Below, piece by piece: positions 6,754 to 14,385 of a stretch of 17,177 bases of DNA. The position numbers and the translations under genes were made by a program. The DNA is from Bacillota bacterium. GTDB taxonomy: Bacteria > Bacillota > Clostridia > Peptostreptococcales > Anaerovoracaceae. The notes beneath the pieces were generated by a model, which saw nothing but the letters and a program-made list of their open reading frames with translations, was not told the DNA's origin and ran no database searches. Each line of letters opens with the position of its first letter. Within the stretch, counting starts at the first letter, position 1. Location: positions 1-17,177 of the forward strand of contig JAGBGL010000084.1 of NCBI GenBank assembly GCA_017936025.1, in the 5' to 3' direction.

Positions 6754-7354
6754 AAAGCGAAATATCCGCATCCTGATAATTACTGGGCTGCTGCTGATCA
6801 CAGCAGCCCTTTTACTTACAGCCTTTAACCTGTGGCGTGATATGCGCGGAAGCATTGCTTCTTCGGATGCGCTGCAGCAGCTGGAGTTCGGTGCGGGTTC
6901 TGTGACTTATATGGAAGTCCCTGAGATGGAGCTTCCGTCATCTGAGGTCGACGGCGTTATTTATGCCGGCGCACTGGAGATCCCGTCGCTGGATCTGCAG
7001 CTGCCGGTCGCTGCGTACTGGGATACTGGCTTTGCGCATTCTGCGCCATGCCGCTACAGCGGAAGCCCTTACACCGGCGATCTGATAATCGCCGGCCACA
7101 ATTACCGCCGGCACTTCGGCAAGCTGCGCAGCCTGCCGATGGGTGCTGATGTGTATTTCACTGACCTTGATGGTAACACGTTTTCTTACAAGGCGGTGTC
7201 GGTGGAAACAGTCGGCGGCGCTGATGTGGAAACGATGAAGAAAGGCGGCAGTGCCGGGCAGGATACATGGGATCTCACCCTGTTTACCTGCAATTTCAGC
7301 GGCCGCGCGAGAATCGCAGTCAGATGCGTAGTAAGCGATGGGCCTGAAATTTAA
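6743..7354 (+). CDS. Second sortase (small, class B/D-like) of the pilus locus
   Basis: The product (203 residues) is a sortase with an N-terminal membrane anchor (about 9-28) and no C-terminal membrane segment. Catalytic residues are visible: His119 in LIIAGHNYRRHFGKL, Cys183 in LTLFTCNFSGRARIAVRC and Arg190. The lack of a C-terminal membrane helix and the shorter length set it apart from the class C enzyme upstream. The start lies within the end of the minor pilin gene, with GAGGAG about 9 nt before the ATG. A likely job is anchoring the finished pilus or its base subunit to peptidoglycan, but it might handle a different sorting motif. The class letter is uncertain; the sortase call itself is firm. 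Confidence 0.9.
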   Translation: MKDKKRNIRILIITGLLLITAALLLTAFNLWRDMRGSIASSDALQQLEFGAGSVTYMEVPEMELPSSEVDGVIYAGALEIPSLDLQLPVAAYWDTGFAHSAPCRYSGSPYTGDLIIAGHNYRRHFGKLRSLPMGADVYFTDLDGNTFSYKAVSVETVGGADVETMKKGGSAGQDTWDLTLFTCNFSGRARIAVRCVVSDGPEI

Positions 7355-7364
7355 AAAATGTTTT

Positions 7365-7402
7365 AAAACGACTCACACAGGGGCGAAATGTGAGTCGTTT
7401 TT
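7365..7402 (+). terminator. Strong terminator ending the pilus operon
   Basis: AAAACGACTCACA (7365-7377) pairs perfectly with TGTGAGTCGTTTT (7389-7401), giving a 13-bp stem with an 11-base loop and a T-run. The A-run on the left makes it potentially bidirectional. Confidence 0.9.
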
Positions 7403-7466
7403 CAATGGTTAAACGTCTTTCAACCGGTCACTGGTAGTGCGAACGGGCATTTGGAGGCAAGAACTG

Positions 7467-7496
7467 TTGACACGCCTGCACTGCATCTGTTAGAAT
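7467..7496 (+). promoter_or_regulatory. Sigma-A promoter for the ABC importer operon
   Basis: TTGACA (7467-7472) is followed by an 18-bp spacer and TAGAAT (7491-7496), with an extended -10 TG at 7488-7489. It lies downstream of the pilus terminator and would start a transcript near 7503, about 370 nt before the first permease gene. Confidence 0.7.
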
Positions 7497-7509
7497 ACTC
7501 AAAGAACTG

Positions 7510-7591
7510 AACGCATGAAGCGTTAATTGAACAACCACGAAGGTTGATGTCTGTAAATGCGCAGGCATTGATTTTCGTTTTTTTGTTTTTT
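7510..7591 (+). promoter_or_regulatory. Tandem hairpins and U-tract in the importer leader, possible attenuator
   Basis: Three short hairpins follow each other: AACGC/GCGTT (7510-7524), CAACC/GGTTG (7532-7546) and AATGC/GCATT (7556-7569). A T-rich tract at 7572-7591 follows the third. Such an arrangement just after a promoter could be a premature-termination switch. The stems are only 5 bp, and I did not match this to any known riboswitch class. Confidence 0.35.
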
Positions 7592-7621
7592 GGCGGAGAG
7601 CATAATGGAATGATGAAAAGT

Positions 7622-7813
7622 AAATCGCAAATGCTTCGATTGTAGCGAATGCGATTTGATTTTCAACATTTCCATGCGGGCAAGAGAAAAAAGGACTGAG
7701 AAAACAGCAAATAAACACCGAAACACAAGGTGAAATCGCAGATAGACGATGAAAAGAAGGCTGGAAGCTGAGCAATAAAATCGCAGGCACCAGAAAAATC
7801 GCGAATGCGATTT
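7622..7813. repeat. Array of six AAATCGC motifs in the importer leader
   Basis: AAATCGC occurs at 7622-7628, 7733-7739, 7778-7784 and 7796-7802, and inverted at 7651-7657 and 7807-7813. Two pairs form hairpins: 7622-7657, and 7796-7813 (AAATCGCGAATGCGATTT, 7-bp stem with a GAAT loop). GCGAATGCGATTTGAT is an exact direct repeat at 7645-7660 and 7801-7816. The 16-nt repeat and the heptamer density are seen directly; an operator or RNA-structure role is inference. Confidence 0.6.
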
Positions 7814-7848
7814 GATCCGACCGAAATGCAAGCAAAACCGTAGCGCCC

Positions 7849-7869
7849 GCGGCTGTGCCGCAAAGGAGA
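7849..7869 (+). promoter_or_regulatory. Hairpin abutting the ribosome binding site of the first permease gene
   Basis: GCGGC (7849-7853) pairs with GCCGC (7857-7861), and the Shine-Dalgarno AAAGGAGA (7862-7869) begins at the next base. The site fixes ATG 7875 as the start, rather than the TTG at 7812 in the same frame. Confidence 0.5.
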
Positions 7870-7874
7870 AATAC

Positions 7875-8855
7875 ATGAACACTAACAGCACTGCAAAATA
7901 CATACTGAAAAAACTGGGTCAGCTGATACTGACTCTTGTTGTGCTGTCACTGATCGTGTTCTTCGTCAGCCGGATCGCGCCTGGCGACCCGATGCGGGCA
8001 TATTACGGCGACAGAGTCGAAAAAATGTCCGTGCAGCAGCTTGATGATGCGAGAGAAAGACTCGGGCTGAATGAAAATATCGTGACACAATATATGAAAT
8101 GGGCCGGCAGCGCACTGCAGGGTGACTTCGGCATTTCATACATTTATAAAAGACCGGCGCTCCAGGTGGTGGGTGAGGTTTATCACAATACTCTTCTGCT
8201 GGCGGGAGTATCGTTCATACTGATCTTTATACTGGGGCTTCTGCTGGCAGTATTCTGCGTGCGGCACGAAGGCAAGACGATCGACCGTGTGATATGCAAG
8301 ATCGGTGTCGCGACCAACAGCGTACCGGAATTTTTCATGGCGCTGGTAATGATACTCGTGTTTGCAGTTACACTCGGACTGCTTCCGCTGTCCGGAGCAC
8401 AGGACCTCGGCGGCGGCGGGACCATAAAGCATCTTATACTTCCGGTAGCGGCCATAGTGGCTTCTCATCTGTGGTACTGCGCGTACCTGATGAGAAACAA
8501 ACTGTCTGACGAAGTCAGAAAAGAATATATCCTGCTCTGCCGTGTTAAGGGCCTGACTGAAAAACAGATAATATGGAAGCATTGTATGCGCAACATCATG
8601 CCGGCGGTAGTCAGCATCATGGCGATCTTTCTGCCGCATCTGCTGGGCGGAGCATACGTCATCGAAATGGTATTTTCATATCCGGGGCTGGGACAGCTGG
8701 GAGTAGCCAGCGCACAGTACCATGACTACAATATGCTCATGCTCATCAGCCTTATCACAGGGGCTAGCGTGATAATCGCGAACATGATCGCGCAGGTCAT
8801 CAATGAAAAGCTTGACCCGAGATTTAAAACTGAAGAAATCAGGGAGGTAGAATAA
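7875..8855 (+). CDS. ABC importer permease 1 (NikB/DppB-like)
   Basis: From ATG 7875 the product has 326 residues and is an inner permease of the nickel/dipeptide/oligopeptide importer family. The family's N-terminal signature is present (membrane segment, then FVSRIAPGDPMRAYYG). About six membrane segments follow, with the ATPase-coupling loop EYILLCRVKGLTEKQIIWKH in the second half and a typical family ending near NEKLDPRFK. AAAGGAGA lies 5 nt before the ATG. The same frame is open upstream to a TTG at 7812, but the extra residues are polar and lack a binding site. Its TAA shares its last base with the next gene's ATG, so translation is coupled. It is one half of the transmembrane channel. 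Substrate cannot be read from this subunit. Confidence 0.93.
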   Translation: MNTNSTAKYILKKLGQLILTLVVLSLIVFFVSRIAPGDPMRAYYGDRVEKMSVQQLDDARERLGLNENIVTQYMKWAGSALQGDFGISYIYKRPALQVVGEVYHNTLLLAGVSFILIFILGLLLAVFCVRHEGKTIDRVICKIGVATNSVPEFFMALVMILVFAVTLGLLPLSGAQDLGGGGTIKHLILPVAAIVASHLWYCAYLMRNKLSDEVRKEYILLCRVKGLTEKQIIWKHCMRNIMPAVVSIMAIFLPHLLGGAYVIEMVFSYPGLGQLGVASAQYHDYNMLMLISLITGASVIIANMIAQVINEKLDPRFKTEEIREVE

Positions 8856-9667
8856 TGAGAAAAAAACTTCCCGTAATTTCGATATCGATACTGGCGGTCA
8901 TAGTGATCGGCTGCATCTTCGCAGGGCTGATCTCCGGGCAGGATCCGTACTACATGCACACTGACCAGATCAGCCAGGCTCCGTCCGCGGCGCACGTGTT
9001 CGGTACAGACACACTCGGCCGCGATATCTTCGCGATCATCTGGCACGGCGGAAGGATCTCCCTGACAGTCGGCCTCTGGGCGACACTGCTTTCAACAGCG
9101 ATCGCCGTAGTCTACGGCTGTATAGCAGGACTCGCAGGTCCGAGAACAGATGACCTGCTGATGCGCTTTACGGAAATCCTTATGAGTGTTCCGCAGATCC
9201 TGCTGGTGATCTTCATTCAGGCGATCTGGGGCGAAGCAACCGTCCTGTCCATCGGGACAGTCATCGGTCTGACCAGCTGGATGGCTGTGGCAAAAATGGT
9301 CCGCAGCGAGGTAAAGCAGATGCGCAATGCGGAATTCGTACTTGCAGCACGCAGCATGGGCGGCGGCTTCTTCTATATAATGTGGAATCATCTGATGCCG
9401 AACTTTATGTCGGCCATCATGTTCATGATCGTCACAAACCTTGGAAGCGCCATTGCTATGGAAGCCACTCTCAGTTTCCTGGGCCTGGGACTTCCGACTA
9501 ATGTCATTTCCTGGGGAAGCCTCATGTCGCTGTCGCAGAATGCGATGCTTACCGGCGCGTGGTGGCTGCTGATAATCCCAGGTATTTTCCTGGTGGTGAC
9601 ACTCATCTGTATAACTGAAATCGGCGAGTTCATGAGAACTGCAAACCGCCGTGAAAAACTGATTTAG
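8855..9667 (+). CDS. ABC importer permease 2 (NikC/DppC-like)
   Basis: The product (270 residues) is the second permease. Features include an N-terminal membrane segment, the family motif HVFGTDTLGRDIFAIIWHGG near 48-67, about five further membrane segments, and the coupling-loop motif EFVLAARSMGGGFFYIMWNH, which contacts the ATPase. The length is at the short end for DppC/NikC proteins, which often carry a longer N terminus. AGGGAGGT (8841-8848) precedes the ATG, which overlaps the previous stop by one base. With the upstream protein it forms the membrane channel. Confidence 0.93.
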   Translation: MRKKLPVISISILAVIVIGCIFAGLISGQDPYYMHTDQISQAPSAAHVFGTDTLGRDIFAIIWHGGRISLTVGLWATLLSTAIAVVYGCIAGLAGPRTDDLLMRFTEILMSVPQILLVIFIQAIWGEATVLSIGTVIGLTSWMAVAKMVRSEVKQMRNAEFVLAARSMGGGFFYIMWNHLMPNFMSAIMFMIVTNLGSAIAMEATLSFLGLGLPTNVISWGSLMSLSQNAMLTGAWWLLIIPGIFLVVTLICITEIGEFMRTANRREKLI

Positions 9668-9675
9668 CCGACGCA

Positions 9676-9800
9676 CAGTGCCCGCACTGGCAGATTGATA
9701 TGATCCGCAGGAAGCGGTTTGAATATAAAGTGAAACTTGAATAAAGGCAGCGAGAAGCTGCCGGCGGTCTGAGAAAAAACCCTGCCAGAAGGCATGGCGG
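9676..9800 (+). other. Cluster of small hairpins between permease and binding-protein genes
   Basis: The 148-nt gap contains CAGTG/CACTG (9676-9689), GGCAGC/GCTGCC with a GAGAA loop (9746-9762), and shorter GC-rich inversions around 9701-9713 and 9783-9798. None has a clear T-tract, so they look like mRNA-stabilising or processing elements allowing separate levels of the binding protein. No gene is present in the gap. Confidence 0.4.
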
Positions 9801-9815
9801 CCCGCAGAAAGAGAA

Positions 9816-11357
9816 ATGAAAATGAAAAAGAAATTGTTACTGGTATTAATGATCGTGCTGATGATCGGACTGATGTCCGGATGCGGCGGTCCGAAGCTTG
9901 AAGGTAAGACGCTGGTTTACGGCAGCGGTGATTACACAGCAATCAACCCGGCGCTGTACGAGCATGGTGAAATCAATTCCCTGATTTTCCTGGGGCTGAC
10001 AGCTCACGATGCAGAGAACAAACCGGTGCCGGCAGCTGCTGAAAGCTGGAACTTCGATGCTTCCACTAACACATATACCTTCAAGATCCGTGAAGGCCTG
10101 ACTTTCCACGATGGCGATGACCTGACAGCAGAAGACGCAGAATTCACGATCAAAGCGATCATGGACCCTGCCAACGGATCCGAAAATGCTTCCAACTTTG
10201 AGGACGTTGTCCGCGTGGAAGCAACTGACGACCTGACTCTGGAACTGGAACTGTCCGCGCCGAACGTTGCGATGCCTGACTACCTGACAATCGGTATCCT
10301 GCCAAAGCATCTGCTGGAAGGCAAAGATATGACTACTGATTCCTTCAACCAGAATCCGGTAGGCGCAGGCCCGTACATGCTGACTGACTGGGAGCACGGA
10401 CAGAGCATCACCCTGCAGAAGTTCGATGATTTCTATCTGGGAAGCCCTAAAATAGACAATGTTGTTTTCAAGATCGTAGAAGACACTGATGCGAGAGCTC
10501 TGCAGCTGGAATCCGGGGAACTGGATTTTACACAGATCACTCCAAAAGCGATGGGGAAATTTGAGGGCAAGGAAGGCTACGATGTTTATCAGATGAAGAC
10601 TTCCGATTACCGCGGTATAATGTATAACTTTAACTCCGAATTCTTCGGAAAGCACCGCGAGCTGCCTGCAGCCCTGAGCTATGCTATCGACCGTGAAGCT
10701 ATCGTAGACAGTGTTCTGCTGGGATACGGCGATGTGGCATACTCTCCGCTTCAGATGGGACCGTACAACAATCCGTCTGTAGAAAAATATGATTATGATC
10801 CGGCAGCGGCAAAAGCTGCACTGGAAGATGCAGGATGGAAGCTGAATGCTGACGGCATCTACGAAAAGGACGGCGAAACTCTGTCCTTCACTATAAACTG
10901 CGGACAGGGAGACCAGGTGCGTATCGACATGGCCAACATCTGTGCCCAGAACCTGAACGGGATCGGCTGCGATGTGAAAGTCGAGGTTCCTGCAGAAATC
11001 GACTGGGCGGGCCAGGATGCTTATCTGATCGGATGGGGCAGCCCGTTTGATCCGGATGATCACACTTACAAAGTGTTCGGAACTGCCAAGGGAGCAAACT
11101 ACAGCAGTTACTCCAATGCACAGGTAGACTCTCTGCTGCAGCAGGCACGCCAGACTTCCGATGATGCGGCGCGCGCGCAGCTGTACAGACAGTTCCAGTC
11201 TGTAATGGCTGAAGATCCTGCTTATACATACATCGCATATATCGATGCGATCTATGCAGGTGACAGCAGTATCACAGGTATCACTGCCGATCAGATCCTG
11301 GGCCACCACGGCGTAGGTATCTTCTGGAACATTTATGAATGGGACATTACAGAATAG
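9816..11357 (+). CDS. Solute-binding lipoprotein (NikA/DppA-like, SBP family 5)
   Basis: The product (513 residues) is an extracellular binding lipoprotein. A lipoprotein signal peptide ends at Cys23 (MSGC), where lipid would be attached. The mature protein follows the family 5 pattern: LVYGSGDYTAINPALYEHG, then YTFKIREGLTFHDGDDLTA, NPVGAGPYMLTDWEHGQ, and RELPAALSYAIDREAIVDS. Near the C terminus is GHHGVGIFWNIYEWD. His residues at GHHG and HEH-like positions are compatible with metal binding, but the fold is shared by peptide, nickel and opine binders and the ligand cannot be fixed from the sequence. The start has only a modest purine-rich site; a second ATG two codons later (9822) would also serve. 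It lies within the importer operon, between permeases and ATPase. Confidence 0.92.
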   Translation: MKMKKKLLLVLMIVLMIGLMSGCGGPKLEGKTLVYGSGDYTAINPALYEHGEINSLIFLGLTAHDAENKPVPAAAESWNFDASTNTYTFKIREGLTFHDGDDLTAEDAEFTIKAIMDPANGSENASNFEDVVRVEATDDLTLELELSAPNVAMPDYLTIGILPKHLLEGKDMTTDSFNQNPVGAGPYMLTDWEHGQSITLQKFDDFYLGSPKIDNVVFKIVEDTDARALQLESGELDFTQITPKAMGKFEGKEGYDVYQMKTSDYRGIMYNFNSEFFGKHRELPAALSYAIDREAIVDSVLLGYGDVAYSPLQMGPYNNPSVEKYDYDPAAAKAALEDAGWKLNADGIYEKDGETLSFTINCGQGDQVRIDMANICAQNLNGIGCDVKVEVPAEIDWAGQDAYLIGWGSPFDPDDHTYKVFGTAKGANYSSYSNAQVDSLLQQARQTSDDAARAQLYRQFQSVMAEDPAYTYIAYIDAIYAGDSSITGITADQILGHHGVGIFWNIYEWDITE

Positions 11358-11391
11358 TAATTCCGGCACACAGAATTAAAAGGAAAATCAG

Positions 11392-13188
11392 ATGCTGAAA
11401 ATTAATGATCTTATTGTTGCTTTTGAAACTGAAAATGGAGAACTGACTGCTGTAAAAGGCGTGTCGCTTGAGGTAGCGGCAGGGGAGACCCTGGCGCTCG
11501 TTGGCGAGTCCGGCTGCGGAAAGACTGTTCTCTGCAAAAGCATGCTGAAGATCCTGTGTGAACGCGGTAATATAAAGCAGGGTGAGATTCTGCTGGAGGA
11601 ACGTAATCTGGTACCTCTGACTGAAGAGGAAGTGATCCCTTACCGCGGAAGCGGTATCGCGATGGTTTTTCAGGATCCGATGACGTCGCTGGATCCTACA
11701 ATGCCGGTCGGTGAGCAGATCGCAGAAATGGTGATGATAGCAGAGCAGCAGAAGGCGGAAGCTGCTGATTCCGCCGGAAGATCCGCCGAGCCGGAACTGT
11801 CAGGTCCCGGCGGCTGCAAGCGGTGTGTACTCGGTGCGGGACTTGCGCTGGCAAATTCCAGTGCTGCTGATGATGGAAAAACAGAGCCGGACCGCCGTGC
11901 TGTCCGTGCTGCGGCCCGCGAAAAAGCGATCGAGCTGATGCGCCTTGTAGAAATCGATCAGCCGGAGCTGCGCTACGGCCAGATGCCGCACCACTTCTCG
12001 GGCGGCATGCGCCAGCGGATCGCGATCGCTATCGCGCTGGCGGGGCAGCCAAAGCTGCTGCTGGCCGACGAACCGACAACCGCGCTGGATCAGGATACAC
12101 AGGCGCAGATACTGGCGTTGTTGAAAAAGATCGATATTGCAACTATTTTCATAACTCACGACCTCAGTCTGGTCGAGGACATTGCCGACCGCGTCGCAAT
12201 AATGCAGAACGGTGAGATCGTCGAGACCGGTCCGGTCGCGCAGGTATTTGAAAATCCGCAGCACCCGTATACACGAAAGCTGCTGGGTTATCTGGATTAC
12301 GGTAAAGGCCGCGGACACAGCCACAGACATCATTTCCTGCAGGCGGGCGAAGCTCTGCCTGAAGGAGCGGCGGCGCCGCACTCTCATGGCGATGTTGCGC
12401 TTCATGTCCACGCAAAAGACGGTGAACGTATTATACTGCAGGAACCGCTGGTTGAAATCCGCGACCTGAAGAAATATTTCCCTATTGGACGGAAAAATGT
12501 CCATAAAGTCCTGGACGGATTTTCGATGGATATTTACAAAGGTGAGATCCTGGGCATAGTAGGTCCGTCCGGCTGCGGAAAATCCACACTTGCAAGGTGC
12601 ATCATGGGAATGCTTCCGCTTACAGGCGGCGAAATCATTTTTCATAACGCAGAAACTCCTGCAGCCTGCACTATAGATGGCCCGCAGTATCCGTACCGCA
12701 ATGCATCCAACTGGAAGCAGATGATCTTCCAGGATTCAGCTGCGGCATTCAATCCGCGCATGACTGTCGGAGAAATCATTGCAGAGCCTATGAAACTGGC
12801 TGAAAAGAAGCGCCCGCGCAGCATTTTCCGCAATGAAACTTTTGAGACGACCTGCCAGTACTGCAAAAGCTGGAAAGCGAAAATGTCTATGCGCGACCGC
12901 GTGATCGACCTGATGAAGCAGGTGGAACTGGATCCGGACCTGATAGACCGCCATCCGTATGAGATTTCCGGCGGTCAGCGCCAGCGCGTCGCGATAGCCC
13001 GTGCAATCAGTGTTGATCCTGAACTGATCGTTGCTGATGAACCGGTTTCATCTCTGGACATCTCAACTCAGGCACAGATCATCCATCTCTTCCGCAAACT
13101 GCAGGAAGAAAGAAACCTTACAATACTGCTGATCGCCCACGACCTGCCGATGGTAGCTCACATCAGCGATCGCATAATACAGATATAG
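11392..13188 (+). CDS. Fused double ATPase of the importer (NikD-NikE/DppD-DppF-like) with His-rich linker
   Basis: The product (598 residues) joins two ABC ATPase domains that are usually separate proteins. Domain 1: Walker A GESGCGKT 38-45, signature FSGGMRQR 202-209, Walker B with Glu227, H-loop His256. Domain 2: Walker A GPSGCGKST 391-399, signature ISGGQRQR 525-532, Walker B with Glu550, H-loop His583. All key residues are intact, so both sites should hydrolyse ATP. Domain 1 has an Ala/Ser-rich insertion at about 118-175 with a CKRC motif; domain 2 has an insert with TTCQYCKSW near 487. The linker at about 305-342 has eight histidines, including HSHRHH and HVH, suggesting Ni/Co binding or sensing. 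The C terminus stops at SDRIIQI, before the usual VxETG and HPYT segment that domain 1 keeps. ATG 11392 follows AAAAGGAAAA. Confidence 0.93.
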   Translation: MLKINDLIVAFETENGELTAVKGVSLEVAAGETLALVGESGCGKTVLCKSMLKILCERGNIKQGEILLEERNLVPLTEEEVIPYRGSGIAMVFQDPMTSLDPTMPVGEQIAEMVMIAEQQKAEAADSAGRSAEPELSGPGGCKRCVLGAGLALANSSAADDGKTEPDRRAVRAAAREKAIELMRLVEIDQPELRYGQMPHHFSGGMRQRIAIAIALAGQPKLLLADEPTTALDQDTQAQILALLKKIDIATIFITHDLSLVEDIADRVAIMQNGEIVETGPVAQVFENPQHPYTRKLLGYLDYGKGRGHSHRHHFLQAGEALPEGAAAPHSHGDVALHVHAKDGERIILQEPLVEIRDLKKYFPIGRKNVHKVLDGFSMDIYKGEILGIVGPSGCGKSTLARCIMGMLPLTGGEIIFHNAETPAACTIDGPQYPYRNASNWKQMIFQDSAAAFNPRMTVGEIIAEPMKLAEKKRPRSIFRNETFETTCQYCKSWKAKMSMRDRVIDLMKQVELDPDLIDRHPYEISGGQRQRVAIARAISVDPELIVADEPVSSLDISTQAQIIHLFRKLQEERNLTILLIAHDLPMVAHISDRIIQI

Positions 13189-13190
13189 CA

Positions 13191-13262
13191 GCAGCCCGGC
13201 GCACGAATGTGCGCGGCCTGCTTTGAAAACCCTGGCCCGTGCATATGCGCAGGGCCTTTTTT
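13191..13262 (+). terminator. Tandem terminators after the importer operon
   Basis: A first GC-rich hairpin (GCGCAC 13199-13204 with GTGCGC 13209-13214, extended by GCAG/CTGC) is followed by a second, GGCCC (13234-13238) with GGGCC (13252-13256) plus an inner TGC/GCA, ending in six Ts at 13257-13262. Confidence 0.75.
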
Positions 13263-13279
13263 ATAAAACAGTGATGCCC

Positions 13280-13320
13280 CCCTCACAACTGCAATGGAAA
13301 TCGCAGGTGTGAGGGCTTTT
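13280..13320 (+). terminator. Third terminator-like hairpin, between importer and nuclease-like gene
   Basis: CCCTCACA (13280-13287) pairs with TGTGAGGG (13308-13315), and CTGC with GCAG inside, followed by CTTTTAT. It insulates the next gene from the importer operon. Confidence 0.65.
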
Positions 13321-13378
13321 ATATTTATTGGTACTGCAGCAGAATTTTTGCTGAGGTAAAATGTACGGGGGTGATAAT

Positions 13379-14173
13379 ATGTGGCTTCAAAAATTGATAC
13401 ATAAACTGGTTATGAGAGATTTACAACTGTGCAGGAAGTTGCATGATAGACTGAGTTTATTGTTGAAGAAGTTGCCAGATGGATCTATATCAGTTAGAAA
13501 TGGAGAGGCGTGCCGTTTTGTGAGAATAGAAGGGAAAGATTATCTGATACCGATTCGGGGTGACAAGAAATTATTTTTGGCATTAAAAACAAGGAGAATT
13601 ATAAAAAAGTGCATTCCGGTTTTAAAAGAAAGGATAGTGTTGTGTGAGAATTTCCTTAGGAAAGAGGTGTTTTATGATCCTGAAGAAATTGTGAGGAAAT
13701 TGCCGGAACAATATCAAGGACTGCAGGGGATAGACGTATTTTTGGAGGACGATATTAATGTTAGTGAGTGGAGTACTAAAGCTTATCAACGCAATCAGAT
13801 GGGCTTTACTGGAATGCATTTCACGGCTGCGGGAGTACAATGCAGATCCAAATCAGAAGCTATGATTGGTACGAGACTTGAGGCGAGGGGGATTCCATAC
13901 CGTACAGAGCCTGAGACTGAATTGAGGTCCAGAACGGTATATCCGGATTTTGAAATGTTGATTGAGGATACACGAGAGGTAAAATACTGGGAACATTTCG
14001 GGATGATAGATGATCCGCTATATGCGAAGAAATGTATAGTTAAACTGAAGGAGTACTCGGAATGCGGATTCAGACTGGGTGACAATTTGTTTATTACATA
14101 TGAGACGCAGGAGCAGCCTCTCACTATGCTCGAGATAGATGCTACTATCGATAGAATTATAGGAATTGAATAA
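13379..14173 (+). CDS. PD-(D/E)XK-like protein, function unknown
   Basis: From ATG 13379 the product has 264 residues; the same frame has an ATG at 13361, but GGGGGTGAT lies 7 nt before 13379 and makes it the better start. The N-terminal third is rich in Leu, Lys and Arg and helical (LQLCRKLHDRLSLLLKKLP). The C-terminal half has SKSEAMIGTRLEARGIPYR, then VYPDFEMLIED, then EVKYWEHFGMIDDPLYAKK. This order (acidic residue in a helix, PDF, then ExK/WEHFG after a short loop) is that of PD-(D/E)XK nuclease-fold proteins seen in phage and accessory regions. No signal peptide or membrane segment is seen. Its codon use is clearly AT-richer than the flanking operons and it has terminators on both sides, suggesting acquisition as a single gene. 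Nuclease activity is inference. Confidence 0.7.
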   Translation: MWLQKLIHKLVMRDLQLCRKLHDRLSLLLKKLPDGSISVRNGEACRFVRIEGKDYLIPIRGDKKLFLALKTRRIIKKCIPVLKERIVLCENFLRKEVFYDPEEIVRKLPEQYQGLQGIDVFLEDDINVSEWSTKAYQRNQMGFTGMHFTAAGVQCRSKSEAMIGTRLEARGIPYRTEPETELRSRTVYPDFEMLIEDTREVKYWEHFGMIDDPLYAKKCIVKLKEYSECGFRLGDNLFITYETQEQPLTMLEIDATIDRIIGIE

Positions 14174-14218
14174 AAATAATCGCACAGCAGTAGATTTTGA
14201 GCTGTGCGATTATTTTTT
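14173..14218 (+). terminator. Strong terminator after the PD-(D/E)XK-like gene
   Basis: Bases 14173-14188 pair with 14201-14216 in a 16-bp perfect stem (core TAATCGCACAGC) with a 12-base loop, running into a T-tract to 14218. It begins at the last base of the stop codon. Confidence 0.92.
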
Positions 14219-14295
14219 AGGGTTTCACAGTGTTGCAGGCAAAAAACACCGGATTCAGTGCAGAAGATTTGCAAGATAAAAACAATAAAAACTGT

Positions 14296-14385
14296 AAAAA
14301 AGAATCGCATTCGCGCAAAAAAGCCTTAAAGCGATGCGAACAAAAAAGGCCCGTTAAAAAAAGAATCGCATTTGCACAAAAAAGC
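14296..14385. repeat. 29-nt near-identical direct repeat, upstream of plsX
   Basis: The units at 14296-14324 and 14357-14385 match at 27 of 29 positions; the core is GAATCGCATTCGCGC in the first and GAATCGCATTTGCAC in the second, each flanked by A-runs. Between them is AAAGCGATGCGAAC, a related word, and GTGAATGCGAAG follows. The core shares GCGAATGCGATT (inverted) with the importer leader at 7645 and 7801. The remaining intergenic sequence (14219-14464) holds no convincing gene. Confidence 0.6.

Noticed and set aside
9846..11369. 507-codon open frame on the minus strand
   Set aside because: It lies fully opposite the binding-protein gene, shows no known domain, and its openness follows from the codon bias of the + strand gene.
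11800..12645. 281-codon minus-strand open frame opposite the fused ATPase
   Set aside because: It overlaps a protein with all ATPase motifs on the + strand and resembles no family.
14296..14385. CRISPR-like repeat-spacer pattern
   Set aside because: Only two repeat units, imperfect and A-rich, with no cas gene in the window.
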